Part shown: piece after piece, positions 40,997 through 51,656 of the stretch
How positions within the stretch are numbered: position 1 is the stretch's first letter
Layout: the number at the start of each line of letters is the position of its first letter
NCBI GenBank assembly: GCA_902631535.1
Contig: CACOYX010000001.1
Coordinates: forward strand, 1 to 64,000
Length of the DNA: 64,000 nucleotides
DNA from: an uncultured Pelagibacteraceae bacterium
Lineage (GTDB): Bacteria > Pseudomonadota > Alphaproteobacteria > Pelagibacterales > Pelagibacteraceae
Direction: 5' to 3'
The notes under the pieces: generated by a model
Told to the model about the DNA's origin: nothing
The model's database searches: none
The model's input: only the letters and a program-made list of their open reading frames with translations
Position numbers and translations under genes: made by a program

Positions 40997-43570
40997 ATGG
41001 AAAAAAATACTGTAACGAATAATAAATCTTTTAAACCTATTTACGTACAAGATGAAATGAGCTCGTCTTATTTATCTTATGCTATGAGCGTAATTGTGAG
41101 TAGAGCTCTTCCCGATGTAAGAGATGGTTTGAAACCAGTCCACAGAAGAATAATTTATGCAATGTACAAAGGAGGCTATGACTGGTCTAAGCCTTTTAGG
41201 AAATCGGCTCGTATAGTAGGGGATGTTATTGGTAAATATCACCCACATGGGGACCAGTCTGTTTATGATGCTTTAGTAAGATTAGTTCAGGATTTTTCTA
41301 TGAGCGTACCATTAATTACTGGGCAGGGAAATTTTGGATCTATCGATGGAGATCCGCCAGCAGCCATGAGATATACAGAAACAAAATTAGGTAAAATCGC
41401 GCAATTTTTAACTGAAGATCTTGAAAAAAATACTGTGAATTATCGAAGCAATTATGATGAAACTGAAAAGGAACCTGTAGTTTTACCTTCACAATATCCT
41501 AACATTTTAGTAAATGGAGCGGGAGGAATAGCGGTTGGGATGGCCACGAGTATACCTCCACATAATTTAGGGGAGATAATTAATGGTACAATTGCATACA
41601 TAAATAATAAAGACATTACCATTGCTCAACTCATGAAGCATGTTCCTGGGCCAGACTTTCCCACTGGAGGTATAATAATAGGTAAAGATATTATTAAACA
41701 AGGATATAATAAAGGAAGAGGTTCATTTAAAATTAGGGGTGAAATAGATTTAGAAGAAAAAAAAAGTGGAAGAGAAACATTAATAATAAAATCTATTCCG
41801 TATCAGGTAAATAAATCAGCATTGATAGAAAAAATTGCTCAATTAGTAAGAGATAAAAAAATTGAGGGAATAAGAGATATCAGAGATGAGTCAAACAGAG
41901 AGGGTATACGTGTTGTTATTGAACTAAGAAAAGCAGTAGAACCGGAGACGATAAGAAGACAGTTATATAAATTAACGAATATTGAAAGTTCTTTCGGTTT
42001 TAACACATTAGCAATTGTTAATAACAAACCGAAAATACTAAATTTAAAAGAATTTATTTCTGAATTTCTAAAATTTAGGGAAGATACTGTAATTAAAAGA
42101 GTAAAATTTGACTTAAAAAAAGCCGAAGAGAGGGCACATATTTTAATAGGTTTGGCTACAGCAGTTGAAAATATTGACGAAATTATTAAAATTATAAAAA
42201 ATTCGAAAGACACAGAAACTGCTAAAAAAAGTCTCTTATCTAAAAAATGGAAAATTAAAAAAAGTATTAAATTAATTACATTAATTGAAAAAAAAAGAAA
42301 TATAACAGGTTATTCGCTTTCAATTGAACAAGTAAACGCAATATTAGAACTTAGACTACAAAAAATAACAGCATATGGAATTGGAGAAATAGAAAGTGAA
42401 ATTAGCAAACTTTCAAAATTAATAATAGAATACAATAAGATTATTAATTCAAAAAAAGAACTTTATAGATTAATTATTGAAGAATTAGAAAGCATTAAAG
42501 ACAAGTTTTCAACCCCCAGAAAAACTAAAATTATTGATGCCGTTCTTAACTACAATATTGAAGAAACTATACAAAAAGAGTCTGTTGTTATAAGTATTAC
42601 AAATCAAGGATATATTAAGCGTAGTCCATTGAGTTCTTTGAGGGCTCAAAAAAGAGGTGGAAAAGGAAAAACTGGAATATCAACAAGGGAGGAAGACTTC
42701 GTTGTACAAATATTTACAGCTAATACTCACACTCCAGTTTTATTTTTTTCTACTCAAGGACTTGTTTATAAAGTTAAAGCTCATAAAATTCCTGAAGGAA
42801 CTGCCGCTTCTAAAGGCAAATCAATATTTAATTTGCTCCCATTAAAAAGTCATCATTCAATAAGTTCAATAATGCCTTTACCAGAAGATGAGTCTGAATG
42901 GAAAAATTTAATGGTAGTTTTTGCTACATCTAAAGGCAATATTAGAAAAAATACCTTAGAGGATTTCGTCAATATTAACAATAGTGGAAAAATTGCAATG
43001 AAATTAGACCAAGATGATAGAATTATAGGTGTTAAAATTTGTAGAGATGATCAAGATATTTTACTAAGCACTCAATTGGGGAAATGTATAAGATTTAAAT
43101 CAAAAAAACTCAGATTATTCAAAGGAAGAGCTTCAAAAGGGATAAAAGGTATACAATTAAAAGAGAACGATAAAGTTATATCATTATCAATTCTAGATAA
43201 CAGTAAGATTGATCCAAAAACATTAAGCGAAGATAAAAAAATAAAAAGTGCAGTAAATAAATTTATTTTATCAGTTTCTGAAAATGGATATGGTAAAAGA
43301 TCTTCTTATCTTGATTATAGGGTTACTAACAGAGGCGGTAAAGGTATTATTGGTATAATCAACTCTCCTAGAAATGGCAATATATCCTCCTCCCTTGTGG
43401 TAAGCGAAACCGATGAAATTATATTATCAACTGATAAAGGAAGTATTATGCGTTGTGCTGTTAAGGAAATTAGAGTAGCAGGTCGTAACACGCAAGGTGT
43501 AAGAATAAAAAAATTATCAGGTAGCGAAAAAGTTGTTTCTGTGATTAAAATTGAAGACAACATACAATAA
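40997..43570 (+). CDS. gyrA: DNA gyrase subunit A
   Basis: [68 protein letters not shown] box. Confidence 0.96.
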   Translation: MEKNTVTNNKSFKPIYVQDEMSSSYLSYAMSVIVSRALPDVRDGLKPVHRRIIYAMYKGGYDWSKPFRKSARIVGDVIGKYHPHGDQSVYDALVRLVQDFSMSVPLITGQGNFGSIDGDPPAAMRYTETKLGKIAQFLTEDLEKNTVNYRSNYDETEKEPVVLPSQYPNILVNGAGGIAVGMATSIPPHNLGEIINGTIAYINNKDITIAQLMKHVPGPDFPTGGIIIGKDIIKQGYNKGRGSFKIRGEIDLEEKKSGRETLIIKSIPYQVNKSALIEKIAQLVRDKKIEGIRDIRDESNREGIRVVIELRKAVEPETIRRQLYKLTNIESSFGFNTLAIVNNKPKILNLKEFISEFLKFREDTVIKRVKFDLKKAEERAHILIGLATAVENIDEIIKIIKNSKDTETAKKSLLSKKWKIKKSIKLITLIEKKRNITGYSLSIEQVNAILELRLQKITAYGIGEIESEISKLSKLIIEYNKIINSKKELYRLIIEELESIKDKFSTPRKTKIIDAVLNYNIEETIQKESVVISITNQGYIKRSPLSSLRAQKRGGKGKTGISTREEDFVVQIFTANTHTPVLFFSTQGLVYKVKAHKIPEGTAASKGKSIFNLLPLKSHHSISSIMPLPEDESEWKNLMVVFATSKGNIRKNTLEDFVNINNSGKIAMKLDQDDRIIGVKICRDDQDILLSTQLGKCIRFKSKKLRLFKGRASKGIKGIQLKENDKVISLSILDNSKIDPKTLSEDKKIKSAVNKFILSVSENGYGKRSSYLDYRVTNRGGKGIIGIINSPRNGNISSSLVVSETDEIILSTDKGSIMRCAVKEIRVAGRNTQGVRIKKLSGSEKVVSVIKIEDNIQ

Positions 43571-44062
43571 ATGAACACTGCTATTTATCCAGGTACTTTT
43601 GATCCTATAACTTTCGGGCACATAGATGTTATAAAAAAATCACTGAATGTTTTTGATAAACTTATTGTTGCTACAACTGATAATATTAACAAAAACTATC
43701 ATTTTTCAATTGAGGATAGGTTAAGTATAATTAATAATTCATTATTTAAGGATTTAAAATTTAATAAAAAAAAAATAGAGGTTGTATCATTTGATGATTT
43801 AACAATTGACTTATGTAAGAAATATAAAGCGAATACAATTATTAGAGGATTAAGAGCTGTATCAGATTTTGAATATGAATTTCAATTAGCTGGTATGAAT
43901 AAAAAACTAAACTCAAAAATTGAAACAATGTTTTTAATGTCTGATGTAGAAAATCAAATTATTTCATCAAAATTTGTGAAAGAAATTGCTAGTTTAGGAG
44001 GAAATATAGATCGATTTGTTACTAGATCTACTGTAAAAATGCTTCAAAATAAAATTTTATGA
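43571..44062 (+). CDS. coaD: Phosphopantetheine adenylyltransferase
   Basis: AIYPGTFDPITFGHIDVIKKS, IIRGLRAVSDFEYEFQLAGMN. Confidence 0.95.
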   Translation: MNTAIYPGTFDPITFGHIDVIKKSLNVFDKLIVATTDNINKNYHFSIEDRLSIINNSLFKDLKFNKKKIEVVSFDDLTIDLCKKYKANTIIRGLRAVSDFEYEFQLAGMNKKLNSKIETMFLMSDVENQIISSKFVKEIASLGGNIDRFVTRSTVKMLQNKIL

Positions 44063-44616
44063 AAAAAATTATCTATTTATTTATTCTTTTTTTTAGTTTA
44101 CTAACAAATAATACTTTTGCAAAAAATAATCTTATGATTTTAAAATTATCTTATGGAGACGTGGAAATAGAACTCTATCCGGAGAAAGCACCTAATCATG
44201 TTAAAAGATTTAAAGAATTAGCTGATAGTGGAAAATATGACGGTGTCGTATTTCATAGAGTAATAGATGGATTTATGGCGCAAACAGGCGATGTTAAATT
44301 TGGTAATTCAAATAATCCTGAATTCAATTTATCATTAGCAGGTACAGGAGGTTCTGATTTACCAAATCTTAAAGCCGAATTCACCGATATAGCACATACA
44401 AGAGGAATAATTTCTGCAGCAAGGTCATCTGACCCGGACAGTGCTAATAGTCAATTTTTTATTTGTTTTGACTCAGCCCCTCATTTAGACAGGCAATACT
44501 CAGCATTTGGTAAAGTAATCAAAGGAATGGAATTTATTGATAAGATTAAAAAAGGTGATCCTAACAGTGGAACGGTGCCAGATCCTGATAAAATAATATC
44601 TCTTCGTTCAAAGTAA
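44059..44616 (+). CDS. Cyclophilin-type peptidyl-prolyl cis-trans isomerase
   Basis: Signal peptide; YDGVVFHRVIDGFMAQTGD, SANSQFFICF, AFGKVIKGMEFIDKIKKG. Confidence 0.94.
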   Translation: MKKIIYLFILFFSLLTNNTFAKNNLMILKLSYGDVEIELYPEKAPNHVKRFKELADSGKYDGVVFHRVIDGFMAQTGDVKFGNSNNPEFNLSLAGTGGSDLPNLKAEFTDIAHTRGIISAARSSDPDSANSQFFICFDSAPHLDRQYSAFGKVIKGMEFIDKIKKGDPNSGTVPDPDKIISLRSK

Positions 44617-44623
44617 AATTTTA

Positions 44624-45739
44624 ATGTCAGCTAAAAAATTTTCTTTTGAGTTAATTACTCAGGATGGTAAAGCTAGACTTGGAAAAATTCATACACCTAA
44701 AGGAATTATTAATACTCCTGCGTTTATGCCAGTAGGTACTCAAGGTACAGTTAAAGGAGTTTTTACTGAAGATATTTTAAAAACTAATACTCAAATTATC
44801 TTAGGCAATACTTATCATTTGTTATTAAGACCCGGAATTGAAACACTAGAAAAATTTAAAGGTTTACACAATTTTATGAATTGGAAAAAACCAATTCTAA
44901 CTGACTCTGGTGGATATCAAATAATGTCCTTATCAAAATTTAACAAGATAGATTTAAAATTAGGTGCTATCTTTAATTCTCATTTAGACGGTAAAAAAAT
45001 AATTCTAAGTCCAGAAAAGAGCATACAAGTTCAGAAATCAATAAATTCTGATATTATTATGGTTTTAGATGAATGCCCCTCACTCACCTCTGATAAAAAA
45101 ATCCTATCAAATGCAATTAATGTTTCTACTAATTGGGCAAAAAGAAGTAAAACAGAATTTGGAAATAATAAATCTAAGGCTTTATTTGGAATTGCGCAGG
45201 GAGGATTATATAAGGATTTAAGAATTGAAAGTATTCAAAAACTAATTGATATAAATTTTGATGGATATGCTATGGGTGGTTTGGCAGTTGGTGAAAAACA
45301 GTCAGAAATGTTTAAAATTTTAAATGAAACAACAGACTTTTTACCAAAAAACAAACCCAGATATCTTATGGGCGTTGGCACACCTTCTGATATACTAGGA
45401 GCTGTTAAAGAAGGTATAGACATGTTTGATTGCGTGATGCCAACCAGATCAGGAAGGACTGGATTGGCGTTTACATGGAAGGGTAAGGTAAATCTTAAGA
45501 ATTCAAAGTATCAAGATGATTTGTCCCCGCTAGATGAAAATTGTAAAATCAGAGACCTTTATAAATATTCAAAAAGTTATTTAAATCATTTGATTAAATC
45601 AAATGAAATGATGGCATCAATGCTTATTTCTTTACACAATATATATTTTTATCAACAATTTATGGGTGAAATTCAAAAAAGTATTCATAATGGCACATTT
45701 CAATTATTCTTTAAAAAATATATAAATTTGTTTGATTAA
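44624..45739 (+). CDS. tgt: Queuine tRNA-ribosyltransferase
   Basis: TPAFMPVGTQGTVKG, LTDSGGYQIMSL, GGLAVGE, DCVMPTRSGRTG; C-terminal Zn-ligand Cys/His cluster appears incomplete. Confidence 0.93.
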   Translation: MSAKKFSFELITQDGKARLGKIHTPKGIINTPAFMPVGTQGTVKGVFTEDILKTNTQIILGNTYHLLLRPGIETLEKFKGLHNFMNWKKPILTDSGGYQIMSLSKFNKIDLKLGAIFNSHLDGKKIILSPEKSIQVQKSINSDIIMVLDECPSLTSDKKILSNAINVSTNWAKRSKTEFGNNKSKALFGIAQGGLYKDLRIESIQKLIDINFDGYAMGGLAVGEKQSEMFKILNETTDFLPKNKPRYLMGVGTPSDILGAVKEGIDMFDCVMPTRSGRTGLAFTWKGKVNLKNSKYQDDLSPLDENCKIRDLYKYSKSYLNHLIKSNEMMASMLISLHNIYFYQQFMGEIQKSIHNGTFQLFFKKYINLFD

Positions 45740-45783
45740 ACATTTGAAATTTAATTAATTAGTATATAAGAGTATTATTTTTA

Positions 45784-45859
45784 GGGCCCTTAGCTCAGTT
45801 GGTAGAGCACCTCCCTTTTAAGGAGGGTGTCGATGGTTCGAGTCCATCAGGGCTCACCA
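45784..45859 (+). tRNA. tRNA-Lys(TTT)
   Basis: GGGCCCTTAGCTCAGTTGGTAGAGC...CTTTTAA...GGTTCGAGTCC...AGGGCTCACCA. Confidence 0.95.
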
Positions 45860-45864
45860 AAATT

Positions 45865-46767
45865 TTAAGTCTTAATTGGAGGATATTTAATTATAACTTC
45901 ACTAATCCAGTTTTCCAAATTTTCAATTCTTTTTTTGCTACTGGGGTGAGTGCTTAAAAAAACTGGTGGTTCTTTCCCTTTATTTTTCGCACTCATTCTT
46001 TGCCAAAGTTTAACAGACTCTCTTATATCGAAACCAGATAGAGAAGAAAAAATCAAACCTAAGTAATCTGCTTCAGTTTCTTGTTTTCTTCCAAATGGAT
46101 TCATTATACCCAGTTGAAAAATGTCTAAACCAGTATTTTGTCCTACAGTGTTTCTGGTTCTATTAATTGCACCACCTAGAAATATATCAGCTACAGTTGT
46201 ACCTAAATTTATAGTCATTGCATGGCTCATTCTTTCAAGAGAATGCCTTGCTACTGCATGAGCGATCTCATGACCCATAACAACTGAAAGAGCATTACTA
46301 TTTTTTGTTACTTTTAATAATCCAGTGTAAACTGCTATCTTTCCACCTGGCATGCACCAAGCATTAACTACTTTATCATTATCTACTAAAATATAATCCC
46401 ATCCAAAATTTTTAGTTGGATCTTCTTTACCTTGTCTTTTAAAAAAAGTACTTACGGCGATTTCCATTTTTTTTCCAATTTCTCTGATTTCTTTTAATTG
46501 AGATCCTTTTGTAATTAATTTTGATTTACTTCTGAAATTTTCATAAGCCGCAGCAGCTTGTCTATTAATTCTAGACTCTGGTATTATACTTAATTGCTTT
46601 CTCTCAGTAATGGGTACAGTAGAACAGGAAGGCAATATTAATGAGCAACAGCTACACCCAAAATAGCCAAGAAATTTTCTTCTATTTATGTTATACATAT
46701 TTAGATTCATGATTTTAAATAATAAATTATTAATTGCAATTTTTATCTTAATATTAATCTTCATCAT
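45865..46767 (-). CDS. M48-family metalloprotease, predicted Tat-exported lipoprotein
   Basis: VVMGHEIAHAVARHSLERMS zinc motif, ETEADYLGL; N-terminal NRRKFLGYFG twin-arginine followed by lipobox-like LPSC; real start probably one of the internal Met codons. Confidence 0.88.
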   Translation of the reverse strand: MMKINIKIKIAINNLLFKIMNLNMYNINRRKFLGYFGCSCCSLILPSCSTVPITERKQLSIIPESRINRQAAAAYENFRSKSKLITKGSQLKEIREIGKKMEIAVSTFFKRQGKEDPTKNFGWDYILVDNDKVVNAWCMPGGKIAVYTGLLKVTKNSNALSVVMGHEIAHAVARHSLERMSHAMTINLGTTVADIFLGGAINRTRNTVGQNTGLDIFQLGIMNPFGRKQETEADYLGLIFSSLSGFDIRESVKLWQRMSAKNKGKEPPVFLSTHPSSKKRIENLENWISEVIIKYPPIKT

Positions 46768-46786
46768 ATACTCAAGTTATTCATAA

Positions 46787-47404
46787 TTGATGTCTGATCC
46801 AAACATTAAAAAATCGATTTTTGCTAAAATTAGAAATAATTTTATAGCTGGTATTGTTGTTCTAATACCGATTGGGATAACTTTGTACCTTACTCTTTTT
46901 CTTATTAGAATTTCTGGAAAAATAATTCCAAAAGAAATTAATCCAAATAATTATCTTCCCTTTGATATACCAGGAGTTGAAATATTAATGGCCCTCGTCA
47001 TAATTACCCTTACAGGTTGGTTATCACTTTCTTTTTTGGGAAAAAAATTTTTTGAATTTTTTAATAACATTTTAAAAAAGATACCAATTCTTCGGACTAT
47101 TTATTCTGCCATCGGTCAAATGACAGAAAGTTTCACCAAGTCAGATAACAAACAGAAAAGTGTTGTACTCCTTGAATATCCTAGAAAAGGTGTTTGGGCC
47201 GTAGGATTTGCAACTAAAGAAAATGAGGGAATTATAAGAGATAATATCAATGAGGATATAATCAATGTATTTGTTCCAACAACACCCAACCCCACAAGTG
47301 GTTTTTTATTAATGGTTCCTAAAAAAGATTTAATATATCTCAACATTTCTTTTGAGCAGGCGTCAAAATTTATTGTTTCAGCAGGAACAACAAATATTGA
47401 TTAA
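46787..47404 (+). CDS. DUF502 family membrane protein
   Basis: NNFIAGIVVLIPIGITLYLTLFLI, GKKFFEFFNNILKKIPILRTIYSAIGQ, VFVPTTPNPTSGFLLMVP. Confidence 0.85.
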   Translation: MMSDPNIKKSIFAKIRNNFIAGIVVLIPIGITLYLTLFLIRISGKIIPKEINPNNYLPFDIPGVEILMALVIITLTGWLSLSFLGKKFFEFFNNILKKIPILRTIYSAIGQMTESFTKSDNKQKSVVLLEYPRKGVWAVGFATKENEGIIRDNINEDIINVFVPTTPNPTSGFLLMVPKKDLIYLNISFEQASKFIVSAGTTNID

Positions 47405-49446
47405 ATTTTATCTATATTAATTATTTCTGCTTTATCAAAAAGTTTAAGAAGAAAATAATATTTATTTTGATTTATTTCTTCTCCAATATTTCTTACAAAA
47501 TTTTCAGCTAATTTAAAAAGATCTTCATGATGCACTGGGTCAGCAAATCTAAAATTTTTAATACCGCTTTGTTGAAAACCTATTAAATCTCCAAAACCTC
47601 TTAGTTTTAAATCTTCCTCTGCAATAAAAAAACCGTCATCTGACTCTTTTAAAATTTTTATTCTTTTAATTGCATTCTTACTCAATCCATCTTTAAATAA
47701 TAAAATGCATGTGCTTTGTTTAGCTCCTCTGCCAACTCTACCTCTTAATTGGTGTAATTGTGCTAGACCGAATTTATTTGCGTTTTCTATAATTATTAAA
47801 TTTGCGTTTGGAAAATCAATGCCTACTTCAATTACTGTGGTAGAAACTAAAATCAAAGTTTTCTTATCTAAGAATTTTTTTAAAATATTTTCCTTTTCTT
47901 CTTTCTTTAAAGCTCCATGTATTAATCCAACTTTATTTTTAAATTTTGTATTAATTAATTCATACTTCTTTTTAGCGGAAGAATAATCTAAAAATTTTGA
48001 CTCTTCAATAAGTGGGCAAACCCAAAAAACCTGATTATCAATTTCAATTTGTTTTTTTATAAAGGGCCAAAGTTCATCAATTTTTTTTTCTGGTTTACTC
48101 AACGTGATTATTTTTTTTCTTTTTGCCGGTTTCTCTGTAATTTTTGATATATCCATATCCCCATAAAGCGACATCATCATTGTTCTTGGAATTGGTGTTG
48201 CAGACATTAGTAACACATCACAATTATCACCTCCTTTTTTAGCTAGATCACTTCTTTGTTTTACTCCAAACTTATGTTGTTCATCGATAACTACCAACCC
48301 AAGTTTTTTAAAATTAATTTTTTTTTGAAATAATGCATGAGTACCAATTAATAATTTTGTTTTTCCACTTGATAAATTTGCTAAAATTTCTTTTCTCTTT
48401 TTATACTCAGTTTTTCCAGTTAAAAATTCAATTTGTAAATTAATTGAATTAAAAATTTTTTTTGCCAGCGCATAATGTTGTCTTGCTAATATTTCAGTTG
48501 GACTCATTAATGCACATTGGTATCCGCTAGTAATTACATTTATAATGGCTAATAGAGATACAATTGTTTTTCCAGATCCTACATCACCCTGTATAATTCG
48601 AAACATTCTGTTTTGACTTAATAGATCTAAATTTATTTCTGCTAATACATCTTTTTGACTGTTAGTTAATTCAAAAGGTAAATTCTTAATTATATTTTTT
48701 GCTTGATGATCGTTAAATTTTTTTGGAGATTTATTTTTTTTTATTTTTTTTCTGTTATGTGATAATGTTAGAAAATTGGCACAAAGTTCATCAAAAGCTA
48801 ATCTTCTATAACTATTTGATTGAGTGTTCTCGGCATCTTTAGAGTTGTGAAGATTTGTAATACATTCGTTCCAATTAATTAAATTATTTTTTTTAATAAA
48901 ATTATCATCTAACCAATCATTTATTATAGGAATATTATTAATAACTTGTTCACTTATTGATCTATATTTTTTTTCATTAATACCTTTAGTCAAATTATAT
49001 TTTGGAATATTTTTGATTACATATTCTTGATTTTCTAATTTAGTAACATATTCTGGATTTGTAATTTGATATTTTTTATTAAAATAGTTTACCTTCCCAC
49101 TAATAATAATCCATTCATTAATAGGAAATAATTTTCTTAAATATCCTTCTCTGCTATTAAAATATACTATATCTATTTTTCCAGTCTCATCTTCACAAAT
49201 AATTTTGTTCGGTAAATTTCTTATTCTTGGAAAATTCAATTTTATTGCCTTAACCTTGATTGAATGTATTTTACCAATCTCTAATTCATTTATCTTTGAA
49301 ATTTTAGATCTATCTGTTTTTGAATAGGGTAAATTTAAAATTATATCTTTAATTTTTTCTATTTTTTTCTTTTTTAAATATTTCGATAACTGAGGTCCAA
49401 CCCCTTTTAATTGACTAATTTCATTAAATATAAAATCTTTTTTCAT
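47401..49446 (-). CDS. recG: ATP-dependent DNA helicase RecG
   Basis: QGDVGSGKTIVSLLA, MSPTEILARQHY, VVIDEQHKFGVKQR, QLHQLRGRVGRG. Confidence 0.96.
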   Translation of the reverse strand: MKKDFIFNEISQLKGVGPQLSKYLKKKKIEKIKDIILNLPYSKTDRSKISKINELEIGKIHSIKVKAIKLNFPRIRNLPNKIICEDETGKIDIVYFNSREGYLRKLFPINEWIIISGKVNYFNKKYQITNPEYVTKLENQEYVIKNIPKYNLTKGINEKKYRSISEQVINNIPIINDWLDDNFIKKNNLINWNECITNLHNSKDAENTQSNSYRRLAFDELCANFLTLSHNRKKIKKNKSPKKFNDHQAKNIIKNLPFELTNSQKDVLAEINLDLLSQNRMFRIIQGDVGSGKTIVSLLAIINVITSGYQCALMSPTEILARQHYALAKKIFNSINLQIEFLTGKTEYKKRKEILANLSSGKTKLLIGTHALFQKKINFKKLGLVVIDEQHKFGVKQRSDLAKKGGDNCDVLLMSATPIPRTMMMSLYGDMDISKITEKPAKRKKIITLSKPEKKIDELWPFIKKQIEIDNQVFWVCPLIEESKFLDYSSAKKKYELINTKFKNKVGLIHGALKKEEKENILKKFLDKKTLILVSTTVIEVGIDFPNANLIIIENANKFGLAQLHQLRGRVGRGAKQSTCILLFKDGLSKNAIKRIKILKESDDGFFIAEEDLKLRGFGDLIGFQQSGIKNFRFADPVHHEDLFKLAENFVRNIGEEINQNKYYFLLKLFDKAEIINIDKI

Positions 49447-49478
49447 TAAAATGACAAAAATATGTATAGTACAATTTA

Positions 49479-49736
49479 ATGAATAATAAATTAGAAATAT
49501 TTAAAAAAAAATTGATTTATCGATCAGGATATAGAGGAACGAAAGAAATGGATATATTACTTAGTTCGTTTGTTAATAAATATATTGATACTTTTGACGA
49601 AAACCTTTTGATTGAACTGGAAAAATTTCTTAATTATGAAGATGAGGTAATACTAAATTATTACCATAAAAATATAATTGAGAAAGAAATAAACACAAAT
49701 AAAATTTCTAAAATATTTAAAGAATTTAAACTTTAA
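49479..49736 (+). CDS. sdhE: Succinate dehydrogenase assembly factor (SdhE/SDHAF2)
   Basis: LIYRSGYRGTKEMDILLSSFVNKYI. Confidence 0.88.
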   Translation: MNNKLEIFKKKLIYRSGYRGTKEMDILLSSFVNKYIDTFDENLLIELEKFLNYEDEVILNYYHKNIIEKEINTNKISKIFKEFKL

Positions 49737-49826
49737 TGGCGGAGAGGGTGGGATTCGAACCCACGAACGAGTTGCCCCGTTGCTGGTTTTCAAGACCAGT
49801 GCTTTCAACCGCTCAGCCACCTCTCC
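49737..49826 (-). tRNA. tRNA-Ser(TGA)
   Basis: Reverse complement GGAGAGGTGGCTGAGCGG...CTTGAAA... long variable arm ...GGGTTCGAATCCCACCCTCTCCGCCA. Confidence 0.95.
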
Positions 49827-49918
49827 TTGAAATTAAATATGGTTATTTAATACTATCAAAGAGGCAAAATAACAATAAATAAGTAGTATTAAGTTGAACT
49901 AGTTTATAGGTATTAATT

Positions 49919-50929
49919 ATGATAATTAGTAAAATGTTTAAATTATTTTTAAATACATTATTCTTATATTTTTTTATTACAACATATTCTTTTGCCAACA
50001 AAGATTTCAACGATTGGTTAAAAAAATTTCAAGTTAGAGCTATTGAGTCTGGAATATCAGATCAAGTAGTAGAAGATATAATGTCTAATGCAAAGTTCTT
50101 ACCAAAAGTTATTGAATATGATCGATATCAACCGGAATTTTATGAAGATACTTTTACATACATCAAAAAAAGGTCCTCTAATCGAAAAATTAAGGAAGGT
50201 TTAAGATTATACAGTAAAGAGAAAAATCTTATTGAAACTGTGGAAAAAGATTTTGAAGTTGAAAAGGAATTATTATTAGCTCTTATGGGTATTGAAACTA
50301 ATTTTGGAAAATATTTAGGAAAAATGGATATAATTTCCTCTTTAGCTACTTTAAGTTTTGATAAGCGAAGAAGTGAATTTTTTACTGAAGAATTGTTAAT
50401 TTTATTAAAACTTGTCGACAAAAATATAATAAATAAAGATATATTATATGGTTCTTGGGCTGGTGCATTTGGAAACTTCCAGTTTATGCCAAGAACAATT
50501 AGAAATTATGCTATTGATTATAATAATAATAAAACAATTGAGTTAAAAAAAATTGAAGACTCATTTGCATCAGCTGCAAACTATTTAAAAACTATTGGTT
50601 GGAGAAAAAATCAACCTTGTTTTTATAAAATTGAGTTGAAAGAAAATATTCCTAAAAAATATTTAAATTCCTCAGCGAGAAATATTAAAAATAAAAAAAA
50701 AGTATCTTTTTTAAAAAGATATATAAAAGATTTTGAAAAAATAGGAATTAAAGATAATCCTAAAGCAGCTATAATTATACCAGATAAAGACATTATACCA
50801 GGTGCAGAGACGCTTTCACCAGCTTATATTATCTTTGAAAACTACGAAAAAATATTGAATTGGAATAGATCATTAAGGTTTGCATTAGCAGTTTGCACAT
50901 TAAAGGAAAGTTTTGAAAATGAGATTTAG
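49919..50929 (+). CDS. Lytic murein transglycosylase (MltB-like)
   Basis: ALMGIETNFGKYLG, GSWAGAFGNFQFMPRTI, NYLKTIGW. Confidence 0.92.
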   Translation: MIISKMFKLFLNTLFLYFFITTYSFANKDFNDWLKKFQVRAIESGISDQVVEDIMSNAKFLPKVIEYDRYQPEFYEDTFTYIKKRSSNRKIKEGLRLYSKEKNLIETVEKDFEVEKELLLALMGIETNFGKYLGKMDIISSLATLSFDKRRSEFFTEELLILLKLVDKNIINKDILYGSWAGAFGNFQFMPRTIRNYAIDYNNNKTIELKKIEDSFASAANYLKTIGWRKNQPCFYKIELKENIPKKYLNSSARNIKNKKKVSFLKRYIKDFEKIGIKDNPKAAIIIPDKDIIPGAETLSPAYIIFENYEKILNWNRSLRFALAVCTLKESFENEI

Positions 50930-51656
50930 ATTGATTTTTCTAATTTTTTTCACTTTTTCTTGTTCAACAGATCTTATCACTTATAATCAAAAAGAAATTT
51001 ATTCTGCGAAAGGATTTGCATATATTTTTAACGATCAAGATTTTAATAATAAAATTATTAAAGGAAAATTGAATAAAGATATGATGCAAATTTCACATCA
51101 AAATTTAAAAACAGGTACATTAATACAAATTACAAATCCAAGAAATAAAGAAAGTATGGTACTTAAAAATTTAAAAAGAATTAAGTATCCGGATTTTTAC
51201 AAAGTTTTAATTACAAAACCAGTTGCAGAAAAACTTGATTTAAATTTAGATTTACCAATATTAGAAATTACAGAAATAAAAAAAAATAAATCTTTCGTGG
51301 CAAAAAAAGCTAAAATATTTCAAGAAGAAAAAAAAATACCATCTAAAGCCCCTGTAGCTTCTGTTCAAATTTCAAATATTTCCAAAAACAAAATTAAAAA
51401 TAATAAAAAAAAAACTAATCAAATTTATATTTTAATCGGTTCTTTTTACTCAATGCAAACTGCAAAATTTCTAAAAGAAAGAATCATTAAAGATGTCCCT
51501 AATTTAGATAGTGATAAACTTAAAGTTAAAAAAATAAATGATAAAGAAACCCATGTCATTTCGGGCCCATATAGCTCTGTTAATTTGTTAAAAAATGATT
51601 ACATTAAGATAAAAAGTTTTGGATTCGAAGAACTAGATATTTTTACCAATGAATAA
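50913..51656 (+). CDS. Divergent RlpA-like lipoprotein with SPOR domain
   Basis: Lipoprotein signal FTFSCS; GTLIQITNPRNKESMVLKNLKRIKYPDFYKVLITKPVAEKLDL aligns by eye to the RlpA double-psi barrel; C-terminal SPOR-like NQIYILIGSFYSMQTAKFLKERI. Confidence 0.65.
   Translation: MKMRFRLIFLIFFTFSCSTDLITYNQKEIYSAKGFAYIFNDQDFNNKIIKGKLNKDMMQISHQNLKTGTLIQITNPRNKESMVLKNLKRIKYPDFYKVLITKPVAEKLDLNLDLPILEITEIKKNKSFVAKKAKIFQEEKKIPSKAPVASVQISNISKNKIKNNKKKTNQIYILIGSFYSMQTAKFLKERIIKDVPNLDSDKLKVKKINDKETHVISGPYSSVNLLKNDYIKIKSFGFEELDIFTNE

Noticed and set aside
41839-42213. Antisense 124-aa ORF opposite gyrA
   Set aside because: Overlaps gyrA on the opposite strand; low-complexity hydrophobic translation typical of antisense AT-rich codons.
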